The translations under genes and the position numbers were made by a program. The notes beneath the pieces were generated by a model. That model saw only the letters and a list, made by a program, of their open reading frames with translations, was not told the origin of the DNA and searched no databases. Source: Nitrospinota bacterium (GTDB taxonomy: Bacteria; Nitrospinota; Nitrospinia; UBA9942). From it: a DNA stretch of 5,913 bases. The stretch is from contig JACRGN010000266.1 of the NCBI GenBank assembly GCA_016234205.1, positions 1 through 5,913 on the forward strand, in the 5' to 3' direction. The stretch's first letter is position 1; every line of letters starts with the position of its first letter. Shown here piece by piece: positions 1 through 5,770 of the stretch.

Positions 1-6
1 CCGTTT

Positions 7-78
7 GCACCTTAGCCCCTATTAAGCAAGGTTTGGGCTCTGTTGAGACCCTCTAATTACCAGGATCGGGCAAGGTGC
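7..78. other. Possible structured RNA or tail of an upstream gene (unresolved)
   Basis: A 7-nt sequence GCACCTT (7-13) is perfectly complementary to AAGGTGC (72-78). Inside it, AGCCC (14-18) can pair with GGGCT (35-39), so the block could fold as a compact closed RNA. It is more GC-rich than the A/T-rich DNA that follows. An alternative is that it is the end of a truncated gene: the frame starting at base 3 is open from the window edge to a TAA at 54-56 and would encode 17 residues ending GLGSVETL. I could not match it to a tRNA, 6S RNA, SRP RNA, tmRNA or a riboswitch class with confidence. Without upstream sequence the two readings cannot be separated. Confidence 0.2.
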
Positions 79-99
79 TATATTAATATATGTTTTAAA

Positions 100-120
100 A
101 AGCACTTTAAAAAAGTGCTT
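100..120. repeat. Short A/T-rich perfect hairpin
   Basis: AAGCACTTT (100-108) and AAAGTGCTT (112-120) form a 9-bp stem around a 3-nt AAA loop. It has few G-C pairs and is followed by GACAAC rather than a run of T, so it is a poor rho-independent terminator on the + strand. It may still mark the end of whatever lies upstream, or be part of the repeat-rich spacer. Confidence 0.4.
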
Positions 121-135
121 GACAACAATAAACCA

Positions 136-227
136 GGCACGGAGACACAGAGAAATAAATCAGATTAAACCGCTTAAACTGTTTAAACCGTTTAAACCGC
201 TTTTAAAAACTCTGTGTCCTCTGTGGC
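136..227. repeat. Palindromic repeat enclosing a 9-nt tandem array
   Basis: The outer arms are GGCACGGAGACACAGAG (136-152) and the inverted CTCTGTGTCCTCTGTGGC (210-227). They share a perfect 9-bp match (GACACAGAG, 144-152, against CTCTGTGTC, 210-218) that extends outward with one bulge and mismatches. Between them are four tandem 9-nt units of consensus TTAAACCGY at 165-173, 174-182, 183-191 and 192-200, each containing the self-complementary core TTTAAA or a close variant. The element ends about 40 nt before the first gene. It resembles the non-coding inverted repeats elsewhere in this window in design but not in unit sequence. No coding role is apparent. Confidence 0.7.
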
Positions 228-268
228 TTTATTAGATTTTTTGTTCTGAATTTTGAATCTTCTTTTTT

Positions 269-1588
269 ATGGATAAAAAACTTAAGATAATGGTCATTGG
301 CCCAATGTACGGAGGCTCCCTTCCAACAGCCAGCTATACTGCATCCGCATTGAAAAATATGGGGCATGAGGTTGAGTTTTTGGACTTCAGTGTTTTTAAT
401 GATGCCTGCATTAAGATTGACCATATTACGAGAAACAATGACCATAGTAGGGCACTGAAAGATATTTATATAAAATTTTTAGGTGAAGCTGCAATAGCGA
501 AGGCGGCCTCATTTATGCCTGAGCTTATTATTGTCCTTGCCCAGGCTCCCCTTACTCCAGATATCATTCAGAGGTTAAAAGGGGGCGGGGCATCTGTTGC
601 ATTCTGGTTTGTTGAAGACTTTAGAACCCTCCTCTACTGGAAGGATGTTGCACCTTACTATGACTATTTCTTTACTATTCAGAGGGGTAATTTCTTTGAT
701 GAATTAAAAAAGATTGGTGCTAAAAATTACCACTATCTGCCTCAGGCTTGTTCTCCTGATATTCATAAAAAGATTACCCTGACAGAGGATGATAAGAAAT
801 TATATTCGTCAGATATTTCATTCATGGGTGCAGGATATTACAACCGCAGGGTGTTTTTTCAGGGGCTTATGGATTTTGATTTTAAGATATGGGGGACTGA
901 GTGGGATTATCTGTCACCACTTGCCAGATGTATCCAGAAGCCTGCCCTGAACTCGTTTCATGGGAACGGAGAGAGGTTATCACCTGATGAGTATGTGAAG
1001 ATTTTTAACGCATCAAAAATAAACTTAAATCTCCACTCATCGTCTTATCATGAAGGGGTTGACCCGTCAGGTGATTTTGTGAATCCGAGGGTATTTGAGC
1101 TTGCCTCATGTGGTGCATTTCAGCTGGTGGACTATAGGACTGAATTGGATAATCTCTTTAAGGTTGATGAAGAGATAATCTGTTACAGGGATTTAAGGGA
1201 ACTGCGGGAGAAAATAAATTATTATCTGGATAATCCTGAGGAGAGGGAAAAAATATCTGAAAATGCAAGGATTAAGGCATTTAAATTTCATACCTTTGAG
1301 AACAGGATGGAGGAGATGCTCTCTTATATATTTAAAACGGAAGGGGATAGGTTTATAAAAAGGGTTCAAGGGTTCAAGGGTTCAGGTGTTCAAGGGGTAA
1401 ATAGTGTAGGTAGGATGATTAGAGAGGCGGGTGCGGATACAGAACTAAAAAAGTTCCTCTCCCGATTTAAAGATGAGGAAAATCTATCTATAAAATCTCT
1501 TGTTAAGGCAATAGAGAATGGCAAAGGCTCCCTTACAAGACCCGAGGCAATATTCTTAATGATGGAACAGTTCCTGACAGAAAAATGA
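269..1588 (+). CDS. CgeB-like glycosyltransferase (DUF3880 / Glyco_trans_1_2)
   Basis: This 439-residue protein looks like a GT-B fold glycosyltransferase of the CgeB-like type, acting in the cytoplasm on a nucleotide-sugar donor. Residues 5-40 form an N-terminal Rossmann start (KIMVIGPMYGG, then a helix with NMGHEVEFLDF). Residues 85-160 match the DUF3880 pattern, with AFWFVEDFR (111-119), YYDYFFTIQ (130-138) and a YLPQACSP segment (156-163). Residues 245-350 carry the sugar-nucleotide half: KINLNLHSSSYHEG, then NPRVFELASCGAFQLVD (272-288), where the Glu of FELASCG is the usual donor-binding acidic residue, followed by a helical tail with DNPEEREKISENAR. Residues about 366-381 are encoded by an 8-nt repeat array, and 382-439 are an extra, probably helical C-terminal piece. 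The ATG at 269 has no Shine-Dalgarno; it follows a pyrimidine-rich run, and the Rossmann strand begins right after it. The neighbouring GT9 gene suggests a shared glycosylation pathway. The acceptor is unknown. Confidence 0.85.
   Translation: MDKKLKIMVIGPMYGGSLPTASYTASALKNMGHEVEFLDFSVFNDACIKIDHITRNNDHSRALKDIYIKFLGEAAIAKAASFMPELIIVLAQAPLTPDIIQRLKGGGASVAFWFVEDFRTLLYWKDVAPYYDYFFTIQRGNFFDELKKIGAKNYHYLPQACSPDIHKKITLTEDDKKLYSSDISFMGAGYYNRRVFFQGLMDFDFKIWGTEWDYLSPLARCIQKPALNSFHGNGERLSPDEYVKIFNASKINLNLHSSSYHEGVDPSGDFVNPRVFELASCGAFQLVDYRTELDNLFKVDEEIICYRDLRELREKINYYLDNPEEREKISENARIKAFKFHTFENRMEEMLSYIFKTEGDRFIKRVQGFKGSGVQGVNSVGRMIREAGADTELKKFLSRFKDEENLSIKSLVKAIENGKGSLTRPEAIFLMMEQFLTEK
1362..1393 (+). 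repeat. Four 8-nt tandem units inside the CgeB-like gene
   Basis: The units are GGGTTCAA (1362-1369), GGGTTCAA (1370-1377), GGGTTCAG (1378-1385) and GTGTTCAA (1386-1393), followed by a degenerate GGGGTAAA. Because 8 is not a multiple of 3 the frame rotates, giving the low-complexity peptide VQGFKGSGVQG (residues 366-376). The array lies between the glycosyltransferase domain and the C-terminal helical tail. The same unit family forms both arms of the element at 2785-2883 in the next gene; here I see no inverted second arm, so it looks like a half-element. Confidence 0.8.
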
Positions 1589-1601
1589 AAGCTAACTATT
1601 C

Positions 1602-1720
1602 AGCCACAAATTTACACGAATGGACACGAAGAACAAAAACTTATTTTTAGCCACGAGTTTGCACGAATATTTACGAATTAAAAAAAAGTTTTTTTAAAAT
1701 TAGTGTTAATTCGTGGCTAA
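1602..1720. repeat. ACGAA-type direct and inverted repeats filling the spacer
   Basis: The spacer between the first two glycosyltransferase genes is almost entirely repeat. Copy 1 (1602-1630) and copy 2 (1649-1677) both begin AGCCAC and are direct repeats, identical at about 22 of 29 positions, built on roughly 10-nt units containing ACGAA. Copy 2 is then mirrored: the arm 1647-1668 (starts TTAGCCACGA) pairs with 1699-1720 (ends TCGTGGCTAA) at about 18 of 22 positions, with an A-run facing a T-run in the middle. The palindrome stops 5 nt before the next ATG at 1726. It could fold in RNA and end upstream transcripts, but its weak A-T core does not look like a standard rho-independent terminator. 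Confidence 0.75.
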
Positions 1721-1725
1721 TTTAT

Positions 1726-3531
1726 ATGAAAAATATTCTTATATTAAATCTTACCCGGATGGGTGACCTTCTTCAGACGACTCCCCTCATTGCAGGGCTT
1801 AAAAAAAAATATCCTGATTCAAAGATTACACTCCTTGCTAATAAGAACTTTGCAGATATATGTATTGATATTCCGTTTATTGACGAACTTTATACTTTTG
1901 ATATAAAGCAGTTTGCCCCAAAAAAAACAGGTGAAGAGCCGTCTCTACTCGAGATTTATCACTATTTAGAGGGATTGGTAGATAAGATGAAAGAAAAGAG
2001 ATTTGATACTGTAATAAATTTAAGCCACTCCAAACTCTCTGCAATCTTTACATCCCTTCTAAATGTCCCTGATGTGAGGGGGCTTACTTCAACCGGCTAT
2101 GGGCACAGGGTTATAAGACACCCCTGGCTAAACTATTTTTGCAACATCATATTTAACAGGAATTATAATAGATTTAATTTGGTTGATATATATATGAAGA
2201 GTGGCGATGTGCAGCCTTTCAGCAAAAGACTCTTTTTAAACAGGTCAGATGAGAGCGAGAAGTTTGCTGATGAATTTTTAGAGAAAAACGGTGTTAATGA
2301 TGGAGATATTTTAATCGGGTTTCAGCCTGCATCAAGCCGTCCTGACAGGAGATGGTCTTCTGATTCCTTTGCAAAACTTGGATTGGAGCTTGTCAGAAAA
2401 TACGGGGCGAAGATAATAATCTTTGGCGTACCGTCTGAGAAAGATGTGGGGGATGAGATTCAGTTGAAAATGGATGGAAGGGTTATTAATGCGGTAGGTA
2501 AAACATCTGTCAGAGAGTTGTCTGCACTCCTGAAAAGGTGCCATGTCCTTGTAACAAATGATACAGGGACAATGCATATAGCGGCAGCAGTTGGGGCAAA
2601 GGTAGTAGCCCTCTTCTTTGCCCATGCCCTCGCACATGAAACAGGTCCTTATGGGGAAGGGCATATCATATTGCAAGCGGATATTTCCTGTTCTCCATGC
2701 AGTCATCATACTAACTGTAAAAACCCTGTTTGCAAGGATTATATAACTGTGGAAGATGTCCTGAAAGCAGTATCGCTTATTGAAGGAGTCAAGGGGGCAA
2801 GGGGTCAAGGGATCAAGGATGTTATTGCGAGCCGAAGGCGAAGCAATCCATTTGAATCCTCGAACCCTCGAATCCTTGAATCCTATTTTAAAAAGGTAAA
2901 GCCTTTTTATTCTGCCTTTGATAAAGACAATATGGTAGAATTCCTGCCATTAATAAAAAAGACTTTAGATATAAATGATATTGTAGGGAATGCCTACAGA
3001 ACCATGTGGAAAAGGGTTCTTGGAGATAATGGCAGATTAAACATATCTTCTCACACAAATACAGAGGAGATTTTAGAGGAATCAAGGGGAGTGGCGGAAA
3101 AGATAAAAGAGCATTATGACATTAAATTAAACGTCATTACCCATCTTAATAATTTGCCTAAGATGTTTAATAAAGTTGCACAATTCGGTAAGGATGGCGT
3201 TTCAATTACAAAAGATATTATAAAGGAGGTTTCAAGGGTTAAATTTGATGCTGAATATGTAAAGGAGTCAGGCAATAAGATTGATGAAATAGATAAAAAA
3301 ATAAATCTCCTCGGACTGACTGAACCGGCAGCAGGTTCCATTATAAGCATGTTTAAGTTTGCCAAAGAGAATCTTCAGGGCGATAATATATTGCTTCTTG
3401 CAGAAGAGACCCTTATAATCTACACAACACTTATAATAGAGGCAAATATAATGGAACAAATGTTAAGGTTGATAACTATCAACTTACAACTTACAACTGA
3501 CAACCGACAATTAACAGCAGCTAAACACTAA
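1726..3531 (+). CDS. GT9 (heptosyltransferase-family) glycosyltransferase with long C-terminal extension
   Basis: Residues 1-352 are a glycosyltransferase family 9 protein, the ADP-heptose:LPS heptosyltransferase family. The N-terminus ILNLTRMGDLLQTTPLIAGL (5-24) is the family signature. The second half has IGFQPASSRPDRRW (197-210) and VLVTNDTGTMHIAAAVG (274-290), the nucleotide-sugar site. Four cysteines follow (322, 325, 331, 336; C-x2-C-x5-C-x4-C), a cluster found in some GT9 proteins. Typical GT9 enzymes have about 350 residues; this one has 601. Residues 354-386 come from an inserted palindromic repeat. Residues 387-585 are an extension with no motif I recognise, apparently mostly helical. 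The last ~16 residues (586-601) are encoded by the arm of another repeat. The ATG at 1726 has no Shine-Dalgarno but is directly followed by the signature strand, so the start is secure. Heptose transfer to LPS core is possible. Because of its CgeB-like neighbour, glycosylation of another surface structure or flagellin is equally plausible. Confidence 0.88.
   Translation: MKNILILNLTRMGDLLQTTPLIAGLKKKYPDSKITLLANKNFADICIDIPFIDELYTFDIKQFAPKKTGEEPSLLEIYHYLEGLVDKMKEKRFDTVINLSHSKLSAIFTSLLNVPDVRGLTSTGYGHRVIRHPWLNYFCNIIFNRNYNRFNLVDIYMKSGDVQPFSKRLFLNRSDESEKFADEFLEKNGVNDGDILIGFQPASSRPDRRWSSDSFAKLGLELVRKYGAKIIIFGVPSEKDVGDEIQLKMDGRVINAVGKTSVRELSALLKRCHVLVTNDTGTMHIAAAVGAKVVALFFAHALAHETGPYGEGHIILQADISCSPCSHHTNCKNPVCKDYITVEDVLKAVSLIEGVKGARGQGIKDVIASRRRSNPFESSNPRILESYFKKVKPFYSAFDKDNMVEFLPLIKKTLDINDIVGNAYRTMWKRVLGDNGRLNISSHTNTEEILEESRGVAEKIKEHYDIKLNVITHLNNLPKMFNKVAQFGKDGVSITKDIIKEVSRVKFDAEYVKESGNKIDEIDKKINLLGLTEPAAGSIISMFKFAKENLQGDNILLLAEETLIIYTTLIIEANIMEQMLRLITINLQLTTDNRQLTAAKH
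2785..2883. repeat. In-frame 99-bp palindromic element inside the GT9 gene
   Basis: Left array: four 8-nt units GGAGTCAA, GGGGGCAA, GGGGTCAA, GGGATCAA (2785-2816). Core: ATTGC (2824-2828), GCC (2831-2833), GAA loop, GGC (2837-2839), GCAAT (2843-2847), a compact hairpin. Right array: four inverted units TTGAATCC, TCGAACCC, TCGAATCC, TTGAATCC (2852-2883). The element is 99 bp, an exact multiple of three, and coincides with codons 354-386, so it adds 33 residues without breaking the frame. It sits at the boundary between the GT9 domain and the C-terminal extension. The core resembles the dispersed ATTGCGAGC...GCAATC palindromes I associate with several bacterial phyla. Insertion, rather than ancestral sequence, is inferred from this structure. 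Confidence 0.85.
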
Positions 3532-3568
3532 TAACGGTTTTGAGTTGTCAGTTGCAAGTTGCAGGTTA
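3480..3568. repeat. 7-nt-unit inverted repeat spanning the end of the GT9 gene
   Basis: Left array: five 7-nt units CAACTTA, CAACTTA, CAACTGA, CAACCGA, CAATTAA (3480-3514). Right array, inverted: TGAGTTG, TCAGTTG, CAAGTTG, CAGGTTA (3541-3568). The arms 3480-3506 and 3542-3568 match at about 21 of 27 positions. The left arm is translated as the C-terminus of the GT9 protein (NLQLTTDNRQLT), the GT9 stop codon (3529-3531) lies in the loop, and the right arm ends 8 nt before the ATG of the next gene. Folded in mRNA it would sit across the intergenic junction. Confidence 0.8.
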
Positions 3569-3576
3569 TTTTTATA

Positions 3577-3990
3577 ATGGATATAAAAAAAATCACGGAT
3601 GACAGCCTCAGCAATCTTACAGAACACCTCCATCATATAGTTTCTACCCTTCAGGCTACAGCCGAGTGTTTCAGGGTAAAAGGGGCAGAAGAGGCGAATA
3701 AGAATTATCTGGCATGTATTGATTCAATTCAGTTGTTTGATGAACTGATAGAGGGTATAGGTCGGCTTCTAAATTTAGACTTCTCAAAGGTATCAATTAA
3801 TGGCGAGACTATTCAAAACCGTAAGGACAGGCTTTTAAAGCTGACATCCGAGATGCATTCCGCACAAATAGGCCAGGACTGGGTTATGCTTGCTGACCTG
3901 ATGGAATATGAACTGACCCCTCTGATACAAGACTGGATAGACATTGTTCCTTTATTTCAGGAGGAGATAAAGTCTGCATATAAATCATAA
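3577..3990 (+). CDS. Small helical protein of unknown function
   Basis: I do not recognise this 137-residue protein with confidence. It has no signal peptide, no membrane segment and no cysteine motif. The sequence looks helical throughout, with amphipathic stretches at about 8-30 (LSNLTEHLHHIVSTLQATAE), 45-66 (ACIDSIQLFDELIEGIGRLL) and 85-135. The last contains a distinctive LLKLTSEMHSAQ segment and DWVMLADLMEYELTPLIQDW, which has the look of a conserved family core. I chose the ATG at 3577; the frame also extends to a TTG at 3559, but those six extra codons lie inside the palindromic repeat and the TTG has no better ribosome site. The 45-nt gap to the GT9 gene suggests co-transcription. A helper, chaperone or structural role linked to the glycosylation or appendage genes is a guess based on context only. 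Confidence 0.7.
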   Translation: MDIKKITDDSLSNLTEHLHHIVSTLQATAECFRVKGAEEANKNYLACIDSIQLFDELIEGIGRLLNLDFSKVSINGETIQNRKDRLLKLTSEMHSAQIGQDWVMLADLMEYELTPLIQDWIDIVPLFQEEIKSAYKS

Positions 3991-4017
3991 TTCTTAATTC
4001 ATTATTCTATCTTTTTC

Positions 4018-4758
4018 ATGGGGCAATATAGTCTCACAAGATTTATTGGAATATCTTTTTTTCTGCATGCCGTATTTATTGCATCCACAGCCTATTATTC
4101 TTTTGAGGGCAGAAAAGAACTCCCCTTTCGTGTCAGATTGATTGAGATTCCTGATATTGATGAAAATACTATTTCTGTTCAAAAGATTTATTCCTCTGCA
4201 CCTGTAGAAAGTGCAGAAAAGAAAGAAGATGCAAGAAATACCCTTAATACATCTGAAACTTCAGATAAGGAGGCAAATAGCCTTAGGGGTATAGACCCAT
4301 CAGAATCAAAGATAAAAAGTAATGATGTATCTGTGCCTGATAATCCCGGTCAATCGGTTCAGGATTTAAAATCGGATAAGCCTAAGGTAAAAATAGAGCC
4401 AAAGGATGATGCCTTTAATAGTGATACAATACCCCTTGATACTAAAGAAATTAAATACAACTCATATTTTGATTCCATAAAAAGAAAGATAAGCTCTGTA
4501 TGGAGATACCCCGATGAGGCGATGTCACAGGGAATAAAGGGGAGTGTTGTGTTGAGATTTTCCATTTCAAGGGAGGGTGCACTTCTTGATACAATGCTTC
4601 TCAGTTCAACAAATTATAAGGTGTTGGATGAAGAGGCGGTCAGGGCAGTAAAGACAGCCTCACCGTTTGATAAAATTCCTGATGATATAGATAAAAACCA
4701 GCTTAATATAATTGCAACCTTTTCCTACTGCCCGTCTTTTATCAGTGACTTCCCATAG
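4018..4758 (+). CDS. TonB-like energy-transducing protein
   Basis: This 246-residue protein has the TonB layout and length. Residues 6-27 form one membrane-spanning N-terminal anchor (FIGISFFLHAVFIASTAYYS). It contains Ser13-x3-His17, the same spacing as the Ser/His pair in the E. coli TonB anchor needed to couple to ExbB/ExbD. Residues about 45-145 are a polar, low-complexity periplasmic linker rich in Asp, Lys, Ser and Glu, with only a few Pro and without long Pro-Glu/Pro-Lys runs. Residues about 150-236 are the TonB C-terminal domain: YFDSIKRKISSVWRYPDEA (150-168), GIKGSVVLRFSISREGAL (172-189) and LDEEAVRAVKTASPFDKIP (203-221). It would sit in the inner membrane and reach across the periplasm to outer-membrane receptors or other partners. 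No exbB, exbD or receptor gene is in the window. It starts 27 nt after the previous gene without a Shine-Dalgarno. Some TonB-domain proteins serve other roles, so the transport partner is unknown. Confidence 0.88.
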   Translation: MGQYSLTRFIGISFFLHAVFIASTAYYSFEGRKELPFRVRLIEIPDIDENTISVQKIYSSAPVESAEKKEDARNTLNTSETSDKEANSLRGIDPSESKIKSNDVSVPDNPGQSVQDLKSDKPKVKIEPKDDAFNSDTIPLDTKEIKYNSYFDSIKRKISSVWRYPDEAMSQGIKGSVVLRFSISREGALLDTMLLSSTNYKVLDEEAVRAVKTASPFDKIPDDIDKNQLNIIATFSYCPSFISDFP

Positions 4759-4814
4759 AATACCTCTTTTGATACCATTCTTAAATTTATCGATGTATAG
4801 GAAAATATAAAAGC

Positions 4815-4930
4815 AACCACAGATAAACACGGATGAACACAGATAAAAAAAGGCAGAAAAAAATAATTTTCTTAGGTTTTTTATTTTGTCAATCTTTCTA
4901 ATCTGTGTTTATCTGTGTCCATCTTTGGTT
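4815..4930. repeat. ACACAGAT-type palindrome of 10-nt units
   Basis: Left array: three 10-nt units AACCACAGAT, AAACACGGAT, GAACACAGAT (4815-4844). Right array, inverted: ATCTGTGTTT, ATCTGTGTCC, ATCTTTGGTT (4901-4930). Arms 4816-4844 and 4901-4929 agree at 24 of 29 positions around a 56-nt A/T-rich centre. It lies between the TonB-like gene and yggS. The same unit family recurs at 5771-5900. The preceding bases, 4759-4814, hold nothing I can identify. Confidence 0.8.
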
Positions 4931-4956
4931 TAAAATTTTTATTTTTTGTTCTTTTT

Positions 4957-4983
4957 CTTCGTGTCCTTCGGGCTCTTCGTGGT
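4957..4983. repeat. Single-arm array of CTTCGTG 9-nt units
   Basis: Three tandem 9-nt units, CTTCGTGTC (4957-4965), CTTCGGGCT (4966-4974) and CTTCGTGGT (4975-4983), lie just downstream of the 10-nt-unit palindrome. The 12-mer TTCTTCGTGTCC (4955-4966) is the exact reverse complement of 1622-1633 in the first glycosyltransferase spacer, tying the two spacers to a related repeat family. I see no inverted partner arm nearby. Confidence 0.65.
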
Positions 4984-5014
4984 TACATTTTTATGGAGGG
5001 CAAATTGTCTTGAC

Positions 5015-5020
5015 AGGAGA
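5015..5020 (+). promoter_or_regulatory. Shine-Dalgarno of yggS
   Basis: AGGAGA lies 9 nt before the ATG at 5030 and decides that start over the in-frame ATG at 5051, which has no ribosome site. It is the only convincing Shine-Dalgarno in front of any gene fully inside this window. Confidence 0.7.
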
Positions 5021-5029
5021 TGAATTTAT

Positions 5030-5764
5030 ATGTTACTAAAAACAGTAATTATGAGCATAGCTGCCAATATTAAAGATATCATTCATAGGATGAAATTGGC
5101 GGCTGAAAGGGTTGGGAGAAAAGAAGAATCAGTAAAGTTAGTTGCAGTTACAAAGACAGTTGATGTTACAAGAATTAAAGAGGCAATAGAAGCAGGTATA
5201 ACAATTATTGGTGAAAATCGGGTTCAGGAGGCAAGGGAGAAGTTCAGAGAAATCGGTAAACCCCGTAAGACCTTCGGTCTCTTACGGGGTAAAGAAGTTG
5301 AATTGCATCTGATAGGGCATCTCCAGACAAATAAGGTTAAGTATATATTTGATATATTTAGTCTAATACATTCAGTGGATAGCCTTTCATTGGCAGAAGA
5401 GATTCAGAGGAGAGGAGAGAATAAGGGATTAAAGACAGATATCCTGATTGAAGTAAACCTCTCAGGGGAAAAGACAAAATTCGGAATTCTGCCTGAAAAG
5501 GCGATTGGTCTTATTAAGGATATATCAAAGTTTAAAAATATAAATGTGAGGGGATTGATGACAATCCCACCATTTTCTGAATCTCCTGAAGATTCAAGGA
5601 AATATTTTAAGATGCTTCGGATTTTGAAAGATGATGTCCAGAAAGAGGGTATAGAAATGAAAGAGCTTTCAATGGGTATGTCTAATGATTTTGAAGTGGC
5701 TATAGAAGAAGGGGCTACAATGGTAAGAATAGGAACGGCAATATTTGGTGAAAGAAAATTATAA
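5030..5764 (+). CDS. yggS: YggS/PLPHP family pyridoxal-phosphate homeostasis protein
   Basis: This 244-residue protein belongs to the single-domain, alanine-racemase-like TIM barrel family (COG0325; YggS in E. coli, PROSC in humans) that binds pyridoxal 5'-phosphate and helps keep free PLP and amino-acid pools in balance; it has no well-established catalytic activity. Visible motifs are LVAVTKT (37-43) with Lys42 as the expected PLP Schiff-base lysine, GENRVQEA (61-68), HLIGHLQTNKVKY (93-105), SVDSLSLAEEI (115-125), ILIEVNLSGEKTKFG (138-152), RGLMTIPP (174-181), LSMGMSNDFEVAIEEG (213-228) and the phosphate-binding VRIGTAIFG (232-240). All key motifs are present. Residues about 77-88 (PRKTFGLLRG) are extra compared with usual homologues and are encoded by a DNA hairpin. 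The upstream spacer is 271 nt, so it is probably its own transcription unit. In many genomes yggS is followed by proC, sepF or yggT, which fits the ribosome site at the window end. Confidence 0.95.
   Translation: MLLKTVIMSIAANIKDIIHRMKLAAERVGRKEESVKLVAVTKTVDVTRIKEAIEAGITIIGENRVQEAREKFREIGKPRKTFGLLRGKEVELHLIGHLQTNKVKYIFDIFSLIHSVDSLSLAEEIQRRGENKGLKTDILIEVNLSGEKTKFGILPEKAIGLIKDISKFKNINVRGLMTIPPFSESPEDSRKYFKMLRILKDDVQKEGIEMKELSMGMSNDFEVAIEEGATMVRIGTAIFGERKL
5260..5290. repeat. In-frame hairpin inside yggS
   Basis: ACCCCGTAAG (5260-5269) and CTTACGGGGT (5281-5290) form a perfect 10-bp stem; ACC (5270-5272) and GGT (5276-5278) continue it around a TTC loop with a 2-nt bulge. It encodes residues 77-87, in the loop before the conserved HLIGHLQ motif, where YggS proteins usually run directly from the REKF helix into HLIG through a shorter link. 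Its high local G+C and palindromy contrast with the surrounding gene, so it looks like a small inserted element tolerated on the protein surface. Confidence 0.75.
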
Positions 5765-5770
5765 AATTTT

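Noticed and set aside
7..78. tRNA-like reading of the block with a 7-bp end stem and 72-nt length
   Set aside because: There is no T-arm TTCRA sequence, no D-arm pattern and no anticodon stem in the right place.
119..147. TTGACA at 119-124 as a promoter -35 box
   Set aside because: No -10-like hexamer lies 15-19 nt downstream, and the site overlaps the hairpin at 100-120.
203..445. 80-codon - strand frame over the start of the CgeB-like gene
   Set aside because: It overlaps the clear N-terminal Rossmann strand on the + strand and the palindromic repeat; no ribosome site or protein signature.
1647..1720. Rho-independent terminator between the two glycosyltransferase genes
   Set aside because: The inner stem is almost all A-T and there is no T-run following a GC-rich stem; it is better described as a repeat palindrome.
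2332..2808. 158-codon open frame on the - strand within the GT9 gene
   Set aside because: It lies opposite strongly recognisable GT9 motifs (NDTGTMH, the cysteine cluster) and its translation has no family character; it is a shadow.
2785..2883. Frameshift or pseudogene caused by repeats in the GT9 gene
   Set aside because: The element is an exact multiple of three and the frame runs uninterrupted for 601 codons.
3559..3576. Upstream TTG start for the small helical protein
   Set aside because: The extra six codons are within the palindromic repeat arm and no better ribosome site precedes the TTG; the ATG at 3577 is more natural.
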